From Frigidibacter sp. RF13 (GTDB lineage: Bacteria > Pseudomonadota > Alphaproteobacteria > Rhodobacterales > Rhodobacteraceae), in NCBI RefSeq assembly GCF_026626305.1, contig NZ_JAPNUE010000001.1:682001-746000 (forward strand): a DNA stretch of 64,000 nucleotides, given 5' to 3'. The notes below the pieces were generated by a model that made no database searches, was not told the origin of the DNA, and saw nothing but the letters and a program-made list of their open reading frames with translations. This document shows positions 53,889-63,842 of this stretch, in pieces. A program made the translations under genes and the position numbers. Positions within the stretch are counted from its first letter, which is position 1. Each line of letters starts with the position of its first letter.

Positions 53889-55907
53889 TTACTCCGCCGC
53901 CATCGGCTGCTCGGCGCGGGCCTTGGCCATCGCGGAGAGTTCCGCCATCACGGTCGAGGCGCGCGCGATCGGGTTGGTGAGGTAGAAGTCTTTGATCGCA
54001 TTGCGGAAATCCGCCTTGCCCATCGCCTTGACCTTCAGCGCCTTCCAGTCGTTCGCGGCCACTTCGTCGATCCGGCCCAGATGCGGATGCGCCGCGATCA
54101 AGGCCTGCCGCAGGCCACCGAGCGTGTCCCAGGGCAGCGTGGCGCCAAGTTCGGCCGACAGGGCGCGCAGGATCGCCCAGTTCTCTTTCGCCTCGCCAGG
54201 GCCGAAACCGGCGCGCATGGCAAGCTGCGGGCGGCCTTCGGTATTGACGAAAAGACCGTTTTCTTCGGTGTATGCCGCACCCGGCAGGATCACGTCGGCG
54301 CGGTGCGCGCCCCGGTCGCCATGGCTGCCCTGATAGATCACAAAGGCACCATCCGCGATATCCACCTCGTCGGCGCCAAGGTTGTAGATTACCTCGGCCC
54401 CGTCGATGGCCGCCGCCAGCCCGCCCTCGGTCACCGCGCCCACATCCATCGCGCCGACGCGCGAGGCAGCGGTGTGCAAGACAAGAAGCTTGGACTTCGA
54501 CCGTGCGCAGATCTCCATCGCCGCCGCCAGCACCGCCGCGCCATCGGCCTCGCGCAGCGCGCCCTGGCCCACGATCACCAGCGAAGGCGCATCGACAACG
54601 TCGCTGTGATCGCGCTCCAGGATCGCCTGAAGGGCGGCGCGGTCGGTGCCGGCATGGTGATAGTCATAGGTCAGATCGACGGCCTCGCCGACCAGACCGA
54701 CGAGCGCGCCCTTCGTCCAGGCCTTGCGGATACGCGCATTCAGGACTGGCGCCTCGTCACGCGGGTTGGTTCCGACGAGCAGGATGTACTTCGCCGCTTC
54801 GATATCCTCGATCCGCGCGGTACCGACATAGGCCGACCGGTTGCCTTCGGGCAGACGCGCACCGTCGGTGCGGCATTCGACACGGCCACCGAGGCCCTCG
54901 ATCAGCTGCTTGAGGCTGAAGATCGCTTCGACCGGGGCCAGATCGCCGACAAGGCCTGTGACCTTTTTCCCCTTCATCGCCTTGGCGGCAGCAGCCAGCG
55001 CCTCGCCCCACGAGGCTTTGCGCAGCTTGCCACCTTCGCGGATATAAGGCACGTCCAGCCGCTGGCGGCGGAGCCCGTCCCAGACAAAGCGCGACTTGTC
55101 GGAAATCCATTCCTCGTTCACGCCGTCATGGTTGCGCGGAATGATCCGCATCACTTCGCGGCCCTTGGTGTCGACCCTCACGTTCGACCCGAGCGCATCC
55201 ATCACGTCGATCGATTCCGTCTTGGTCAGTTCCCACGGCCGCGCCGTAAACGCATAGGGCTTCGACGTCAGCGCGCCGACCGGGCAAAGGTCGATGATAT
55301 TGCCCTGCAGGTTCGAATCGAGCGTCATGTTGAGGTAGGAGGTGATCTCGGCATCCTCGCCCCGGCCCGTCTGGCCCATCTGGGTGATGCCCGCGACCTC
55401 GGTCGTGAAACGGACGCAGCGGGTGCAGGAGATGCAGCGCGTCATGGCGGTGGACACCAGCGGGCCAAGATTCAGGTCTTCGCTCGACCGCTTGGGCTCC
55501 CGGTAGCGGCTGAAATCGACGCCGTAGGCCATCGCCTGATCCTGCAGGTCGCATTCCCCGCCCTGATCGCATATCGGGCAGTCGAGCGGGTGGTTGATCA
55601 GGAGGAACTCCATCACCCCTTCCCGCGCCTTCTTGACCATGGGCGAATTGGTCTTGATCACCGAAGGCTCGCCATTCGGGCCGGGGCGCAGGTCCTTCAC
55701 CTGCATCGCGCAGGAGGCGGCGGGCTTCGGCGGGCCGCCCACGACCTCGACCAGACACATCCGGCAGTTCCCGGCTATCGACAGCCGCTCGTGATAGCAG
55801 AAGCGCGGCACCTCGATCCCGGCCTGTTCGCAGGCCTGGATGAGCGTGAGGTTCGGGTCCACCTCGACCTCGACACTATCGATGATGATCTTGCGCAGAT
55901 CGGCCAT
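53889..55907 (-). CDS. nuoG: NADH-quinone oxidoreductase subunit G
   Basis: A 672-residue iron-sulfur subunit. The N-terminal [2Fe-2S] ferredoxin domain has [19 protein letters not shown] and AASCAMQV. The His-Cys3 cluster N5 lies in [18 protein letters not shown], and N4 cysteines in [10 protein letters not shown], with a later [19 protein letters not shown]. The C-terminal molybdopterin oxidoreductase-like domain is present. Length fits the short (mitochondrial/Paracoccus) type rather than the 900-residue E. coli form. Confidence 0.97.
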   Translation of the reverse strand: MADLRKIIIDSVEVEVDPNLTLIQACEQAGIEVPRFCYHERLSIAGNCRMCLVEVVGGPPKPAASCAMQVKDLRPGPNGEPSVIKTNSPMVKKAREGVMEFLLINHPLDCPICDQGGECDLQDQAMAYGVDFSRYREPKRSSEDLNLGPLVSTAMTRCISCTRCVRFTTEVAGITQMGQTGRGEDAEITSYLNMTLDSNLQGNIIDLCPVGALTSKPYAFTARPWELTKTESIDVMDALGSNVRVDTKGREVMRIIPRNHDGVNEEWISDKSRFVWDGLRRQRLDVPYIREGGKLRKASWGEALAAAAKAMKGKKVTGLVGDLAPVEAIFSLKQLIEGLGGRVECRTDGARLPEGNRSAYVGTARIEDIEAAKYILLVGTNPRDEAPVLNARIRKAWTKGALVGLVGEAVDLTYDYHHAGTDRAALQAILERDHSDVVDAPSLVIVGQGALREADGAAVLAAAMEICARSKSKLLVLHTAASRVGAMDVGAVTEGGLAAAIDGAEVIYNLGADEVDIADGAFVIYQGSHGDRGAHRADVILPGAAYTEENGLFVNTEGRPQLAMRAGFGPGEAKENWAILRALSAELGATLPWDTLGGLRQALIAAHPHLGRIDEVAANDWKALKVKAMGKADFRNAIKDFYLTNPIARASTVMAELSAMAKARAEQPMAAE

Positions 55908-55948
55908 GTTGTCGTCCTTCAGTCCCCGGCGGGCCTTCGCCCGCCCGC

Positions 55949-56362
55949 CTATTTTTCGTAGATGAGCGAGCCCGCGATGGTCCCGCCCGCGATTTCCTTC
56001 CGCCCGAGCGCGCAGAACCCCTCGACGTTTTCCGGGGTGGCGCCGTGCGCGGCAAGATAGTTCTCCGCGCGGGCATATATCTTCTTCTTCTCGGCCTTAT
56101 CCTTGAGAAAGGTCTTCACTTCCTCGCGGCTGTAGCCCTTCTCAAGTGCCCAGTCCTGCAAGGCGCGCGCCTCGCTGTAGGCGCGAATGAAGCGCGCGCC
56201 GATGGTCGGGCAGGTCTTGCGGATCCGGTCGGCCACCCGCGCGGCGACCAGCCGGTCGGTTATGTAGCTCACTTCGCCCAGAGGCGCCTTGGCGGCCGCG
56301 GTTGCAGCGCCGAGGAGGCCTGAGGCGATCAACACCAGCGGTGCCAGAACAGACAATTTCAT
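55949..56362 (-). CDS. DUF5333 family protein
   Basis: A 137-residue exported protein: signal peptide ([22 protein letters not shown]), then a helical domain with two cysteines ([54 protein letters not shown]). From memory this matches the DUF5333 family, found in Rhodobacteraceae nuo operons; function unknown. The ATG at 56362 follows GGAGGATCGAAG. A longer open frame extends upstream but has no support. Confidence 0.75.
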   Translation of the reverse strand: MKLSVLAPLVLIASGLLGAATAAAKAPLGEVSYITDRLVAARVADRIRKTCPTIGARFIRAYSEARALQDWALEKGYSREEVKTFLKDKAEKKKIYARAENYLAAHGATPENVEGFCALGRKEIAGGTIAGSLIYEK

Positions 56363-56439
56363 CTTCGATCCTCCGAGGGCGGACTGCCCCCGGGGCTCAA
56401 GCCAGCGGGCCGCACCGCGATAGGCAATAACCGCAGCGC

Positions 56440-56727
56440 TCATGACCGGCCCCCCGGCGGCGGACCGCCGACCGGCGGCCAGGATTTGAACGCCAGAACC
56501 AGAAGCGGCATGAGAGAAAGCGGCAAGGATATCAGGAAGATCGCGACGAAAGACATGGGCATGCCACCCCCAGCGTAGGTCATACGACCCATCGTGAAAC
56601 TCACCAGCGCGCCTAGAAGCGGCCCGGCACAGACGGCCAGGATAGCTCCCCGAAAGCCCGCCTTCTGGAAGACGATCACATAAAGGATGCTGGCCAAGAG
56701 CGGCCCGAGGAAGGAAAGCCCCATCAT
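56440..56727 (-). CDS. small membrane protein within the nuo operon
   Basis: A 95-residue protein with three hydrophobic segments (about 3-20, 23-42 and 56-80) and a Pro/Gly-rich C-terminus. The first of two ATGs overlaps the stop of the DUF3291 gene (ATGA at 56724-56727), so it is co-translated with it. Family not recognised; inner-membrane location is predicted. Confidence 0.68.
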   Translation of the reverse strand: MMGLSFLGPLLASILYVIVFQKAGFRGAILAVCAGPLLGALVSFTMGRMTYAGGGMPMSFVAIFLISLPLSLMPLLVLAFKSWPPVGGPPPGGRS

Positions 56728-57218
56728 GCCGCCTGCCCCCCGCAACCCCGGCTGCGCCAGAGCCGCGCTTCTTTAAGGTATTTCCACCCGAACGCATGAT
56801 CGCTGTCGCCATGGGCGCGCAGATGGTCAAGCCGTTCCAGCGCCTCGTCCAGCTTCGGGCGGTGACCGGCGGGCACCCACCACATGACGAAATGCATCTG
56901 GCCCAGCACCTCGAACCATTCCTGCCGCCGTTCGTAGAACTGGCGGTGGACGGTGTTCCAGACGAAATTCTCAAGCGTCTCGACGCTTTCCCAGACCGTA
57001 AGGTTCGAGACAAACTGCGGATCGCCGCCGATCTTGGTTTCGGTATTGCCTTTCCCGGGCTCGCCCGAGCCCTCCATCATCCAGACGAACCCCGGCATCC
57101 GCTTGCCCAAGCCATTCACCCGGTCGAGCGCCGCCATGAACTCCGCCACGCGCGGATCGTCGGTGGGGGCGAGAAGGCGCCCGACGTTCAGTTCGACGAG
57201 GTGGAGGGCGCCGCTCAT
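56724..57218 (-). CDS. DUF3291 domain protein
   Basis: A 164-residue cytosolic protein of the DUF3291 (dimeric alpha/beta barrel-like) family: HLVELNVGRLLAPTDDPRVAEFMAALDRVNGLGKRMPGFVWMMEG, NLTVWESVETLENFVW, and WWVPAGHRPKLDEALERLDHLRAHGDSDHAFGW. Relatives resemble antibiotic-monooxygenase-type folds, but no activity is known. Its start overlaps the preceding secreted protein gene, and its stop overlaps the next. Confidence 0.78.
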   Translation of the reverse strand: MSGALHLVELNVGRLLAPTDDPRVAEFMAALDRVNGLGKRMPGFVWMMEGSGEPGKGNTETKIGGDPQFVSNLTVWESVETLENFVWNTVHRQFYERRQEWFEVLGQMHFVMWWVPAGHRPKLDEALERLDHLRAHGDSDHAFGWKYLKEARLWRSRGCGGQAA

Positions 57219-57592
57219 TGGCAGATCACCCCCACCGTCCAGGTGTTCGTGGTCTCGTCAAACATTGTCTTCTCGGCGGCAATTCCGCCGAAAGTCTGTG
57301 GAGCGTCGCAGCCGTAATCCGTGGCGTAATATTTTGCGATGGTCTCGGCGCTCGCCTGCTTCTTCGCGATGCTGCCGCCAGACGCCGTCGCTCCCGGGCC
57401 GCTACTTGCCACGATCTCGATGACAAGCCCGCTCTTCCGCGAAATCTCCTTCACCATGTAGGCGTTGCTGTCTCCGGGGGCCATATATCCGATGGTTCCC
57501 TTTGGCTTTTTGGCAAGAGCCTCTTCGGTGGTCGCCAAGACGCAAAGCGCCGCGACAAGCTGCACTCCCCAACCGAATCGACATGCACGCAT
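57215..57592 (-). CDS. hypothetical secreted protein within the nuo operon
   Basis: A 125-residue protein with a signal peptide (RACRFGWGVQLVAALCVLATTEEALA) and two mature cysteines (DYGCDAPQ and the penultimate residue VICQ). Family not recognised. The frame could also begin at GTG 57601; the ATG at 57592 is chosen for a better-spaced GAGTGG. It follows nuoF and overlaps the DUF3291 start by 4 bases. Confidence 0.68.
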   Translation of the reverse strand: MRACRFGWGVQLVAALCVLATTEEALAKKPKGTIGYMAPGDSNAYMVKEISRKSGLVIEIVASSGPGATASGGSIAKKQASAETIAKYYATDYGCDAPQTFGGIAAEKTMFDETTNTWTVGVICQ

Positions 57593-57607
57593 CGATACCA
57601 CTCAGAT

Positions 57608-58903
57608 CTACTCCGCCGCCATCGCGCCCATCTTGCCCAGCTTCTTCGCCTTGATCCGGTCCTCGATCTCGTCGCGGAACTGGCGGATCAGGCCCTGGAT
57701 CGGCCACGCGGCGGCGTCGCCCAAGGCGCAGATCGTGTGGCCTTCGACCTGTTTGGTAACGGAGAGCAGCATGTCGATCTCCTCGATCTCCGCCTCGCCC
57801 TTCACCAGACGCTCCATCACCCGCATCATCCAGCCGGTGCCTTCGCGGCAAGGCGTGCACTGGCCGCAGCTTTCATGCTTGTAGAACTTCGAGAGCCGCC
57901 AGATCGCCTTGATGACGTCGGTCGACTGATCCATCACGATCACCGCCGCCGTGCCGAGGCCGGAACGTGCCTCACGCAGCCAGTCGAAGTCCATGATCGC
58001 CTCGTCGCACTGCGCCGCGTTCAGCATCGGCACCGACGAGCCGCCGGGGATCACCGCTTTCAGGTTCTTCCAGCCGCCCCGGACACCGCCGCAGTGACGC
58101 TCCAAGAGTTCCTTCAGCGTGATCGACATTTCCTCTTCGACCACGCAGGGGTTATTCACATGGCCCGAGATGCCGAAAAGCTTCGTCCCGGTGTTGTTGG
58201 GGCGGCCAAAGCCCGCAAACCACGAGGCGCCACGGCGCAGGATCGTCGGCACGACGGCAATCGATTCCACATTGTTCACCGTCGTCGGGCAGCCATAAAG
58301 GCCCGACCCCGCCGGGAAGGGTGGCTTCATGCGCGGCATGCCCTTCTTGCCCTCAAGGCTTTCCAGCAGCGCCGTTTCCTCGCCGCAGATATAGGCCCCT
58401 GCCCCGTGATGCAGGTAGAGGTCGAAGTCATAGCCCGACTTGCAGGCATTCTTGCCGATGAGGCCCGCGTCATAGGCCTCGTCAATGGCCGCCTGCAGGC
58501 ATTCGCGTTCGCGGATATATTCGCCGCGGATGTAGATGTAGCAGGCATTGGCCCCCATCGCGAACGAGGCGATCAGGCAGCCTTCGATCAGCGTATGCGG
58601 ATCGTGGCGCATGATTTCCCGGTCCTTGCAGGTGCCGGGTTCGGATTCATCGGCGTTGACCACGAGATAGGAGGGCCGCCCGTCCGACTGTTTCGGCATG
58701 AACGACCATTTCAGGCCGGTCGGAAAACCCGCGCCGCCGCGTCCGCGCAGACCCGAGGCCTTCACCTGCTCGACGATCGCGTCACGGCCCATGGCGAGGA
58801 TCTTCGCCGTGCCGTCCCAGTGGCCGCGCTTCATCGCCCCTTTGAGGGAGCGGTCGTGCATCCCGTAGAGGTTGGTGAAAATCCGGTCCTTGTCACTCAG
58901 CAT
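57608..58903 (-). CDS. nuoF: NADH-quinone oxidoreductase subunit F
   Basis: A 431-residue NADH-binding subunit holding FMN and cluster N3. [20 protein letters not shown] forms the FMN/NADH site, [16 protein letters not shown] the next flavin segment, and the cluster cysteines are in [16 protein letters not shown] with a later [13 protein letters not shown]. Length is typical. Confidence 0.97.
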   Translation of the reverse strand: MLSDKDRIFTNLYGMHDRSLKGAMKRGHWDGTAKILAMGRDAIVEQVKASGLRGRGGAGFPTGLKWSFMPKQSDGRPSYLVVNADESEPGTCKDREIMRHDPHTLIEGCLIASFAMGANACYIYIRGEYIRERECLQAAIDEAYDAGLIGKNACKSGYDFDLYLHHGAGAYICGEETALLESLEGKKGMPRMKPPFPAGSGLYGCPTTVNNVESIAVVPTILRRGASWFAGFGRPNNTGTKLFGISGHVNNPCVVEEEMSITLKELLERHCGGVRGGWKNLKAVIPGGSSVPMLNAAQCDEAIMDFDWLREARSGLGTAAVIVMDQSTDVIKAIWRLSKFYKHESCGQCTPCREGTGWMMRVMERLVKGEAEIEEIDMLLSVTKQVEGHTICALGDAAAWPIQGLIRQFRDEIEDRIKAKKLGKMGAMAAE

Positions 58904-58927
58904 TCCCGTGTCCTCGGTTGGCGGCGC

Positions 58928-59152
58928 CTAGCGGCCCGCCCGTTTTTGCCGCTGCCAGAGCCCGTAGAGCACGACAAGCGACCAGAAAAGCGCGGCGAGC
59001 GCCGCAAGATCGAAAAGGAAGGCGAAGGACGGGTGCAGCCCGATCCGCACGCCTATCCACTGCGCCGCCATCCACAGGATCATGGTCAGGGCGATGACCA
59101 GCGCCACAAGGCGCCCGGTCTTCGCGATCCCGTCCTGATGCGGCGCGTTCAT
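58928..59152 (-). CDS. DUF5337 family small membrane protein
   Basis: A 74-residue protein with two hydrophobic helices (about residues 13-33 and 40-63) and a basic C-terminus (QRQKRAGR). From memory it matches DUF5337, a small family found in nuo operons of Rhodobacteraceae. The ATG at 59152 (MNAPHQDG) is used; longer frames overlap the preceding gene. Function unknown, but the conserved position suggests a role connected to complex I assembly or operon coupling. Confidence 0.75.
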   Translation of the reverse strand: MNAPHQDGIAKTGRLVALVIALTMILWMAAQWIGVRIGLHPSFAFLFDLAALAALFWSLVVLYGLWQRQKRAGR

Positions 59153-59154
59153 CC

Positions 59155-59850
59155 TCACGCCTCCCCGCCCTTGCGGGCGAGCGCGCGTGCCTGCTTGACC
59201 CATTCGTCACGGGTGATGCGGCCCTTGAAGGTCTTCAGTTTCGCATCGACGAAGGCGATGTCCTTGGCTTTCCAACTGGCGATCTGGTCGAAATGCCAGA
59301 CGCCCACCTCGTTCAAGAGCTTCTCCAGCGCCGGACCGACGCCGGAAATCAGCTTCAGATCGTCCGCCTTGCCATCGCGCGGCGCCAAAAGCAGCAAAGG
59401 CTCGGCCGCGGCCACCGCCTCTTCATGAGTGCGCCCCATCGCGGCTTCGATCCCTTTCGCGGCAGAGGCCTTCTTCGCGCGCGGTTTCGCCGCCACAGGC
59501 TCGGCCGTTCCGGCAAGGATCCCACGCTTGGCCTCAGCCTCCTCGGTGCCGAGGACCTGCCAGTCATATTTATGCGCCTCGGCCTTCGGCGCTTCGGGTG
59601 AGGGCGGCGGTTCAGCGACAGGCGGTTCAACGGCAGGCGGGGCCTCCACAGGCGCGCCCGCGCCGGTACAGAAGGCCCAGGACAGAAGCGCGCCGAGCGC
59701 AAGGGCGATCAGGCCACCGATCATCACGGAGGTAAAGATCGGAAAGAGCGCGACGAGGAGCAGAAGCGCAGCCGCGACCGCGCCCGCCGCAAGCGAGACC
59801 AGCCAGCAGACCCGCTGGCATCCGGCTTGGGCCGCTTTGTCGCTTTGCAT
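59155..59850 (-). CDS. membrane protein with NuoE-like C-terminal helix-hairpin-helix domain
   Basis: A 231-residue protein: two N-terminal TM segments (about 14-35 and 40-60), an Ala/Pro/Glu-rich linker, and a C-terminal helix-hairpin-helix domain of about 70 residues (ADDLKLISGVGPALEKLLNEVGVWHFDQIASW...). This domain is closely similar to the C-terminus of NuoE encoded just upstream. Such domains are annotated as flap-endonuclease-like helix-3-turn-helix, but no nuclease core is present. It may tether or mirror the NuoE extension at the membrane; this is inference. Confidence 0.78.
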   Translation of the reverse strand: MQSDKAAQAGCQRVCWLVSLAAGAVAAALLLLVALFPIFTSVMIGGLIALALGALLSWAFCTGAGAPVEAPPAVEPPVAEPPPSPEAPKAEAHKYDWQVLGTEEAEAKRGILAGTAEPVAAKPRAKKASAAKGIEAAMGRTHEEAVAAAEPLLLLAPRDGKADDLKLISGVGPALEKLLNEVGVWHFDQIASWKAKDIAFVDAKLKTFKGRITRDEWVKQARALARKGGEA

Positions 59851-59871
59851 CCGTCCCTACTCCCTTGCCTG

Positions 59872-60942
59872 TCAGCCCTTGGCGGCCAGCGCCTTCGCCT
59901 GTGCGACCCAGCCCTCGCGGCTGGCGCGGCCCTTGAACCCTTCGAGATTGTCGTCGACCCAGGCCAGTTCCGCGTCCGTCCAGGCGGCGACCTGATCGAA
60001 ATGGAAAAAGCCCAGCGAATGCAGCAATGCTTCGAGCTTCGGCCCGACGCCCTTGATCAGCTTCAGATCATCGGCGCCACCCTTGCGCGGCGCCTTGAGC
60101 GCGCGGGGCTTCTTGGCCTTTGCCGCAGGGGCCGCCGCCGGGGCCGCCACAGGGGCGGCCTTCGCCACAGGCTTTGCCGCCTTCGGCGCGGGCGTCTCGG
60201 CCTTTGCCGCTTTCGCGGGCTTTTCCGCCTTTGCTTTGCCAAGCCAGGGCGTCAGCAACGGCACTTCTGTGCCGTCGATGCGCTTCACCCCGTCGCCGAT
60301 ATCGACCGCGCGCTGGACAGAGCCATTGTATTTGGTCTTGCCGCTTTCGAACTCGGTCAGGCTGGTGAGGCCTGACAAAGGCTCGGCCGCATAGCGGCCG
60401 TTATGCGGCCCGGGCACCGGGTTCCGGCCATTGTCGAGGTCGACAAGGATCTGCTCGAGGCTTTGCGCCGTCAGATCCTCGTAATAATCCTTGCCGATCT
60501 GGGCCATCGGCGCGTTCGTGCAGGCGCCGAGGCACTCGACCTCTTCCCAAGAGAACTTGCCATCCGCCGATAGCATATGCGGTTTCGGCGCGATCTTGTC
60601 CTTGCAGACCTTGATCAGCTCGTCCGCCCCGCAGATGAGGCAGGATGTCGTGCCGCAGATCTGGATATGGGCAACGGATCCAACGGGTTGCAGCTGGAAC
60701 ATGAAATAGAAGGTCGCCACTTCGAGCGCGCGGATATAGGCCATGCCCAGCATGTCGGCCACATGTTCGATCGCGGGGCGGGTCAGCCAGCCCTCCTGCT
60801 CCTGCGCGCGCCACAGAAGCGGGATGATGGCCGATGCCTGACGGCCCTCGGGGTATTTGGTGATCTGCCCCTTGGCCCAGGCGAGGTTCGCGGGCGTGAA
60901 GGCGAAGGAAGCGGGTTGGTCGTGGTGAAGGCGGCGGAGCAT
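59872..60942 (-). CDS. nuoE: NADH-quinone oxidoreductase subunit E with C-terminal helix-hairpin-helix extension
   Basis: A 356-residue protein. The N-terminal part (about residues 1-200) is NuoE, a thioredoxin-fold [2Fe-2S] (N1a) subunit: [25 protein letters not shown] and [12 protein letters not shown] hold the four cysteines. After an Ala/Lys/Pro-rich linker (about 220-285) comes a helix-hairpin-helix domain ([32 protein letters not shown]). E. coli and Paracoccus NuoE end before this extension (about 166-240 residues). The same domain recurs in the next gene. Confidence 0.94.
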   Translation of the reverse strand: MLRRLHHDQPASFAFTPANLAWAKGQITKYPEGRQASAIIPLLWRAQEQEGWLTRPAIEHVADMLGMAYIRALEVATFYFMFQLQPVGSVAHIQICGTTSCLICGADELIKVCKDKIAPKPHMLSADGKFSWEEVECLGACTNAPMAQIGKDYYEDLTAQSLEQILVDLDNGRNPVPGPHNGRYAAEPLSGLTSLTEFESGKTKYNGSVQRAVDIGDGVKRIDGTEVPLLTPWLGKAKAEKPAKAAKAETPAPKAAKPVAKAAPVAAPAAAPAAKAKKPRALKAPRKGGADDLKLIKGVGPKLEALLHSLGFFHFDQVAAWTDAELAWVDDNLEGFKGRASREGWVAQAKALAAKG

Positions 60943-60945
60943 GGT

Positions 60946-61104
60946 TCAGAAGTATCCCCTGGCAATAGTCAGGATTGCAGCGGTAACGGCGCCGATGATG
61001 GCACCCATGAGGAGACGATTACCGGTCCGGGCACCCAGAACCGCAGCGAGGCCCGAGGCTGCGCCGAGGATCAGCGTCCAGAGGTTGATCGTCAGGTCGG
61101 GCAT
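60946..61104 (-). CDS. 52-residue membrane peptide between nuoD and nuoE
   Basis: The ORF reads [18 protein letters not shown] and continues through two hydrophobic segments to TIARGYF. Its ATG overlaps the nuoD stop (TGATG), and its stop lies three bases before the nuoE ATG, so it is placed exactly as a translated member of the operon. A Gly/Ala-rich pair of short helices (about 8-24 and 30-47) predicts a small inner-membrane hairpin. No family recognised; function unknown. Confidence 0.65.
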   Translation of the reverse strand: MPDLTINLWTLILGAASGLAAVLGARTGNRLLMGAIIGAVTAAILTIARGYF

Positions 61105-62342
61105 CAGCGGTCCACCTCACCGAACACGATATCCATCGTGCCGATGATCGCGGCGACGTCGGCCAGCTGGTGGCCCTTGGCCATCCAGTCGATCGACTGC
61201 AGATGCGGATAGCCCGGGGCGCGGATCTTGGCGCGGTAGGGTTTGTTGGTGCCGTCCGCCACCAGATAGACGCCGAATTCGCCCTTCGGCGCCTCGACGG
61301 CGGCATAGACCTCGCCTGCGGGCACGTGGAAGCCTTCGGTGTAAAGCTTGAAGTGATGGATCAGCGCTTCCATCGACTGTTTCATCTCACCGCGCTTGGG
61401 CGGGGTGATCTTGCCGCGCGCGAGGATGTCGCCACGTTCGGCGCGCAGCTTCACGATCGCCTGGCGGATGATCGACAGGCTCTCGCGCATCTCGGCCATG
61501 CGGCAGAGATAGCGGTCATAGCAGTCGCCGTTCTTGCCGACCGGGATCTTGAAGTCGAACTCGTCGTAGCATTCATAGGGCTGGGCGCGCCGTAAGTCCC
61601 AGGCCATGCCCGAGCCGCGCACCATGACGCCGGAATAGCCCCAGGCCAGCGCATCCTCCTCGGTCACGATGCCGATATCGGCATTGCGCTGCTTGAAGAT
61701 GCGGTTTTCGGTCAGAAGCCCGTCGAGATCGTCGAGCACCTTCGGGAAGGTCTCGGTCCATGCCTCGATGTCATTGAGAAGCGCGTCGGGCAGGTCCTGA
61801 TGGACGCCGCCGGGGCGGAAATAGGCAGCATGGAGCCGCGCCCCGCAAGCGCGCTCGTAGAAGACCATGAGCTTTTCGCGTTCCTCGAAGCCCCACAAGG
61901 GCGGGGTCAGCGCGCCCACGTCCATAGCCTGCGTGGTGACGTTCAGAAGATGGTTCAGGATGCGGCCGATTTCGGAATATAGGACGCGGATCAGCGAGGC
62001 GCGGCGCGGCACCTGCGTTCCGGTCAGCCGCTCGATCGCCAGGCACCAGGCATGTTCCTGGTTCATCGGCGCCACATAATCGAGCCGGTCGAAATAGGGC
62101 AGGTTCTGCAGATAGGTGCGGCTTTCCATCAGCTTTTCGGTGCCGCGATGCAACAAGCCGATATGGGGATCGCAGCGTTCGACAATCTCGCCGTCCAGTT
62201 CCAGGACAAGTCGCAAAACACCATGCGCCGCAGGGTGTTGCGGCCCGAAGTTGATGTTGAAATTGCGGATGCGCTGCTCGCCCGTCTCGAAGTCGGTCGA
62301 GCCGTCGTCATAGGCGTTGGTGCGGATATCGCCGTCCATCAT
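61104..62342 (-). CDS. nuoD: NADH-quinone oxidoreductase subunit D
   Basis: A 412-residue hydrogenase-like subunit that lines the quinone site. [18 protein letters not shown] with the conserved histidines, [32 protein letters not shown], and the C-terminal DIVFGEVDR are typical. Start is at the first of two adjacent ATGs (62342), just after the sulfotransferase stop; the open frame runs further into that gene. Confidence 0.96.
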   Translation of the reverse strand: MMDGDIRTNAYDDGSTDFETGEQRIRNFNINFGPQHPAAHGVLRLVLELDGEIVERCDPHIGLLHRGTEKLMESRTYLQNLPYFDRLDYVAPMNQEHAWCLAIERLTGTQVPRRASLIRVLYSEIGRILNHLLNVTTQAMDVGALTPPLWGFEEREKLMVFYERACGARLHAAYFRPGGVHQDLPDALLNDIEAWTETFPKVLDDLDGLLTENRIFKQRNADIGIVTEEDALAWGYSGVMVRGSGMAWDLRRAQPYECYDEFDFKIPVGKNGDCYDRYLCRMAEMRESLSIIRQAIVKLRAERGDILARGKITPPKRGEMKQSMEALIHHFKLYTEGFHVPAGEVYAAVEAPKGEFGVYLVADGTNKPYRAKIRAPGYPHLQSIDWMAKGHQLADVAAIIGTMDIVFGEVDR

Positions 62343-62343
62343 C

Positions 62344-63228
62344 TTATTCACCCATATTCTCGCGCCAGCGCGGCGGCAGATCCCCGATTTGGCGTGCGAC
62401 ATAATCATATTGCGGCATCAGAAGCGCGCGCGCCCTCGCCTGCCGCACCGGATCGAGCGCCAATGGCGCGCCCGCATTGACCCGGCGCGCAAAATCCGCC
62501 GGATGGTTGGTGATGCCCAGAAAGGCACAAAGGTCGGCAATCGCCTCTGCAGTAAAAAGCCTCTCGTAGAAGATCACTTTCAGGTTTTCGGGTGCCAGCG
62601 CCCGGCGCATCCGGTCGATTGCGCCGACATAATCCGACCGCACGGCAACCGGCGCCTCGCCACCCTCGGCCCACAGGTCAAACACCGCGAACGTTTTCAT
62701 GGAGGTGTCGGCGCCGGTCTTTGTCAGCCGCTGCCCCATCATCCTCACATGCGACCAGAGCCGGTCAAGCGGATCGCGGAGGAGATAGACAAAGCGAACC
62801 TGGTCCCTGAGGCGCTGCATCCGCCTCAGGAGACGCGGCGGCAGGAGCCCATAGGCAGGGGTGATATCACCGACCACGTGCGCACTACCCGCGCATTCGA
62901 CAAGAAAATCCGCATAACCAGGATCATTCGTGCGCGCGCTGATCATCCGTGCAAGACGCTCGACCTGGTCGATCTGCCGCTCGGTCGCGATACGGCCAGC
63001 CACGTCGGCGCGCTCGGCGCGGGCAAGAAGGCGCTCCCGCTCCCTCTCCAGACGCGCGATCTGGCGCGCTTCATCACGAAAGAACTTGGCGTCGAAATAG
63101 TGCAGTTCCTTGACGGCGGGCATCGCGACTTCGGGGTGTCCCTCAAGATAGGCGTGCAACCACGACGTTCCGGCCTTGGTCGCGCCAAGGCCGAAAAGGA
63201 TCGTCGGGCTATGGGCCACACCGGTCAT
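62344..63228 (-). CDS. sulfotransferase family protein inside the nuo operon
   Basis: A 294-residue PAPS-dependent sulfotransferase-like protein. The 5'-phosphosulfate loop is [19 protein letters not shown], and the 3'-phosphate site [17 protein letters not shown]. The middle carries a long charged helix ([20 protein letters not shown]). The acceptor is unknown; relatives sulfate carbohydrates or lipids. It is inserted between nuoC and nuoD, starting 7 bases after nuoC and ending one base before the nuoD start, so it is an integral operon member despite its unrelated role. Confidence 0.85.
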   Translation of the reverse strand: MTGVAHSPTILFGLGATKAGTSWLHAYLEGHPEVAMPAVKELHYFDAKFFRDEARQIARLERERERLLARAERADVAGRIATERQIDQVERLARMISARTNDPGYADFLVECAGSAHVVGDITPAYGLLPPRLLRRMQRLRDQVRFVYLLRDPLDRLWSHVRMMGQRLTKTGADTSMKTFAVFDLWAEGGEAPVAVRSDYVGAIDRMRRALAPENLKVIFYERLFTAEAIADLCAFLGITNHPADFARRVNAGAPLALDPVRQARARALLMPQYDYVARQIGDLPPRWRENMGE

Positions 63229-63235
63229 GCGCCGC

Positions 63236-63832
63236 TCAGGCCCCCTTCTTCTCGTCGCCCGGCAGGATGTACTGGGCACCCTCCCACGGGCTCATGAAGT
63301 CGAACTGGCGGTAATCCTGCACCAGTTTCACCGGCTCATAGACCACGCGCTTCTCACCCTCGTCGTAACGCACCTCGGTATAGCCCGTGGTCGGGAAATC
63401 CTTGCGCAACGGATAGCCGCGGAAGCCGTAATCGGTGAGGATGCGGCGCATGTCGGGATGGCCCGAAAAGATGATGCCGAACATGTCAAAGACTTCACGC
63501 TCGAACCAGTTCGCCGTCGGGTGGATCACAGTCAGCGTCGGCACCATCTGGCCCTCCGCGACGGCCGACTTTACCCGGATGCGGGCGTTCGTGTACATCG
63601 AGAGGAAATGGTAGACGACGGCGAACCGCTCCACCCGTTCTGGATGGTCGACGGCGGTGATGTCGATCAGGGTCGAGAATTTGCAGGCCGGATCAAGCCG
63701 CAGCCAGTCGACAAAGTTGACCAGCGCATCGAGCTTCACCGTCACCGTCAGCTCGCCGAAGGCGATGGTGCTGTCCAGCAGGTCCGCCGCGCGGGCAGCG
63801 GAAATCTTTGCGGAAAGATCTTCCAGAGACAT
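63236..63832 (-). CDS. nuoC: NADH-quinone oxidoreductase subunit C
   Basis: A 198-residue peripheral arm subunit (30 kDa type). [69 protein letters not shown] is the signature. It is a separate gene and not fused to nuoD. It lies 10 bases after nuoB. Confidence 0.97.
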   Translation of the reverse strand: MSLEDLSAKISAARAADLLDSTIAFGELTVTVKLDALVNFVDWLRLDPACKFSTLIDITAVDHPERVERFAVVYHFLSMYTNARIRVKSAVAEGQMVPTLTVIHPTANWFEREVFDMFGIIFSGHPDMRRILTDYGFRGYPLRKDFPTTGYTEVRYDEGEKRVVYEPVKLVQDYRQFDFMSPWEGAQYILPGDEKKGA

Positions 63833-63842
63833 GGCGCCCTCC

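Noticed and set aside
55949..57013. 354-codon frame ending in the DUF5333 protein
   Set aside because: The upstream part overlaps two better supported genes; the signal peptide and ribosome-binding site place the start at 56362.
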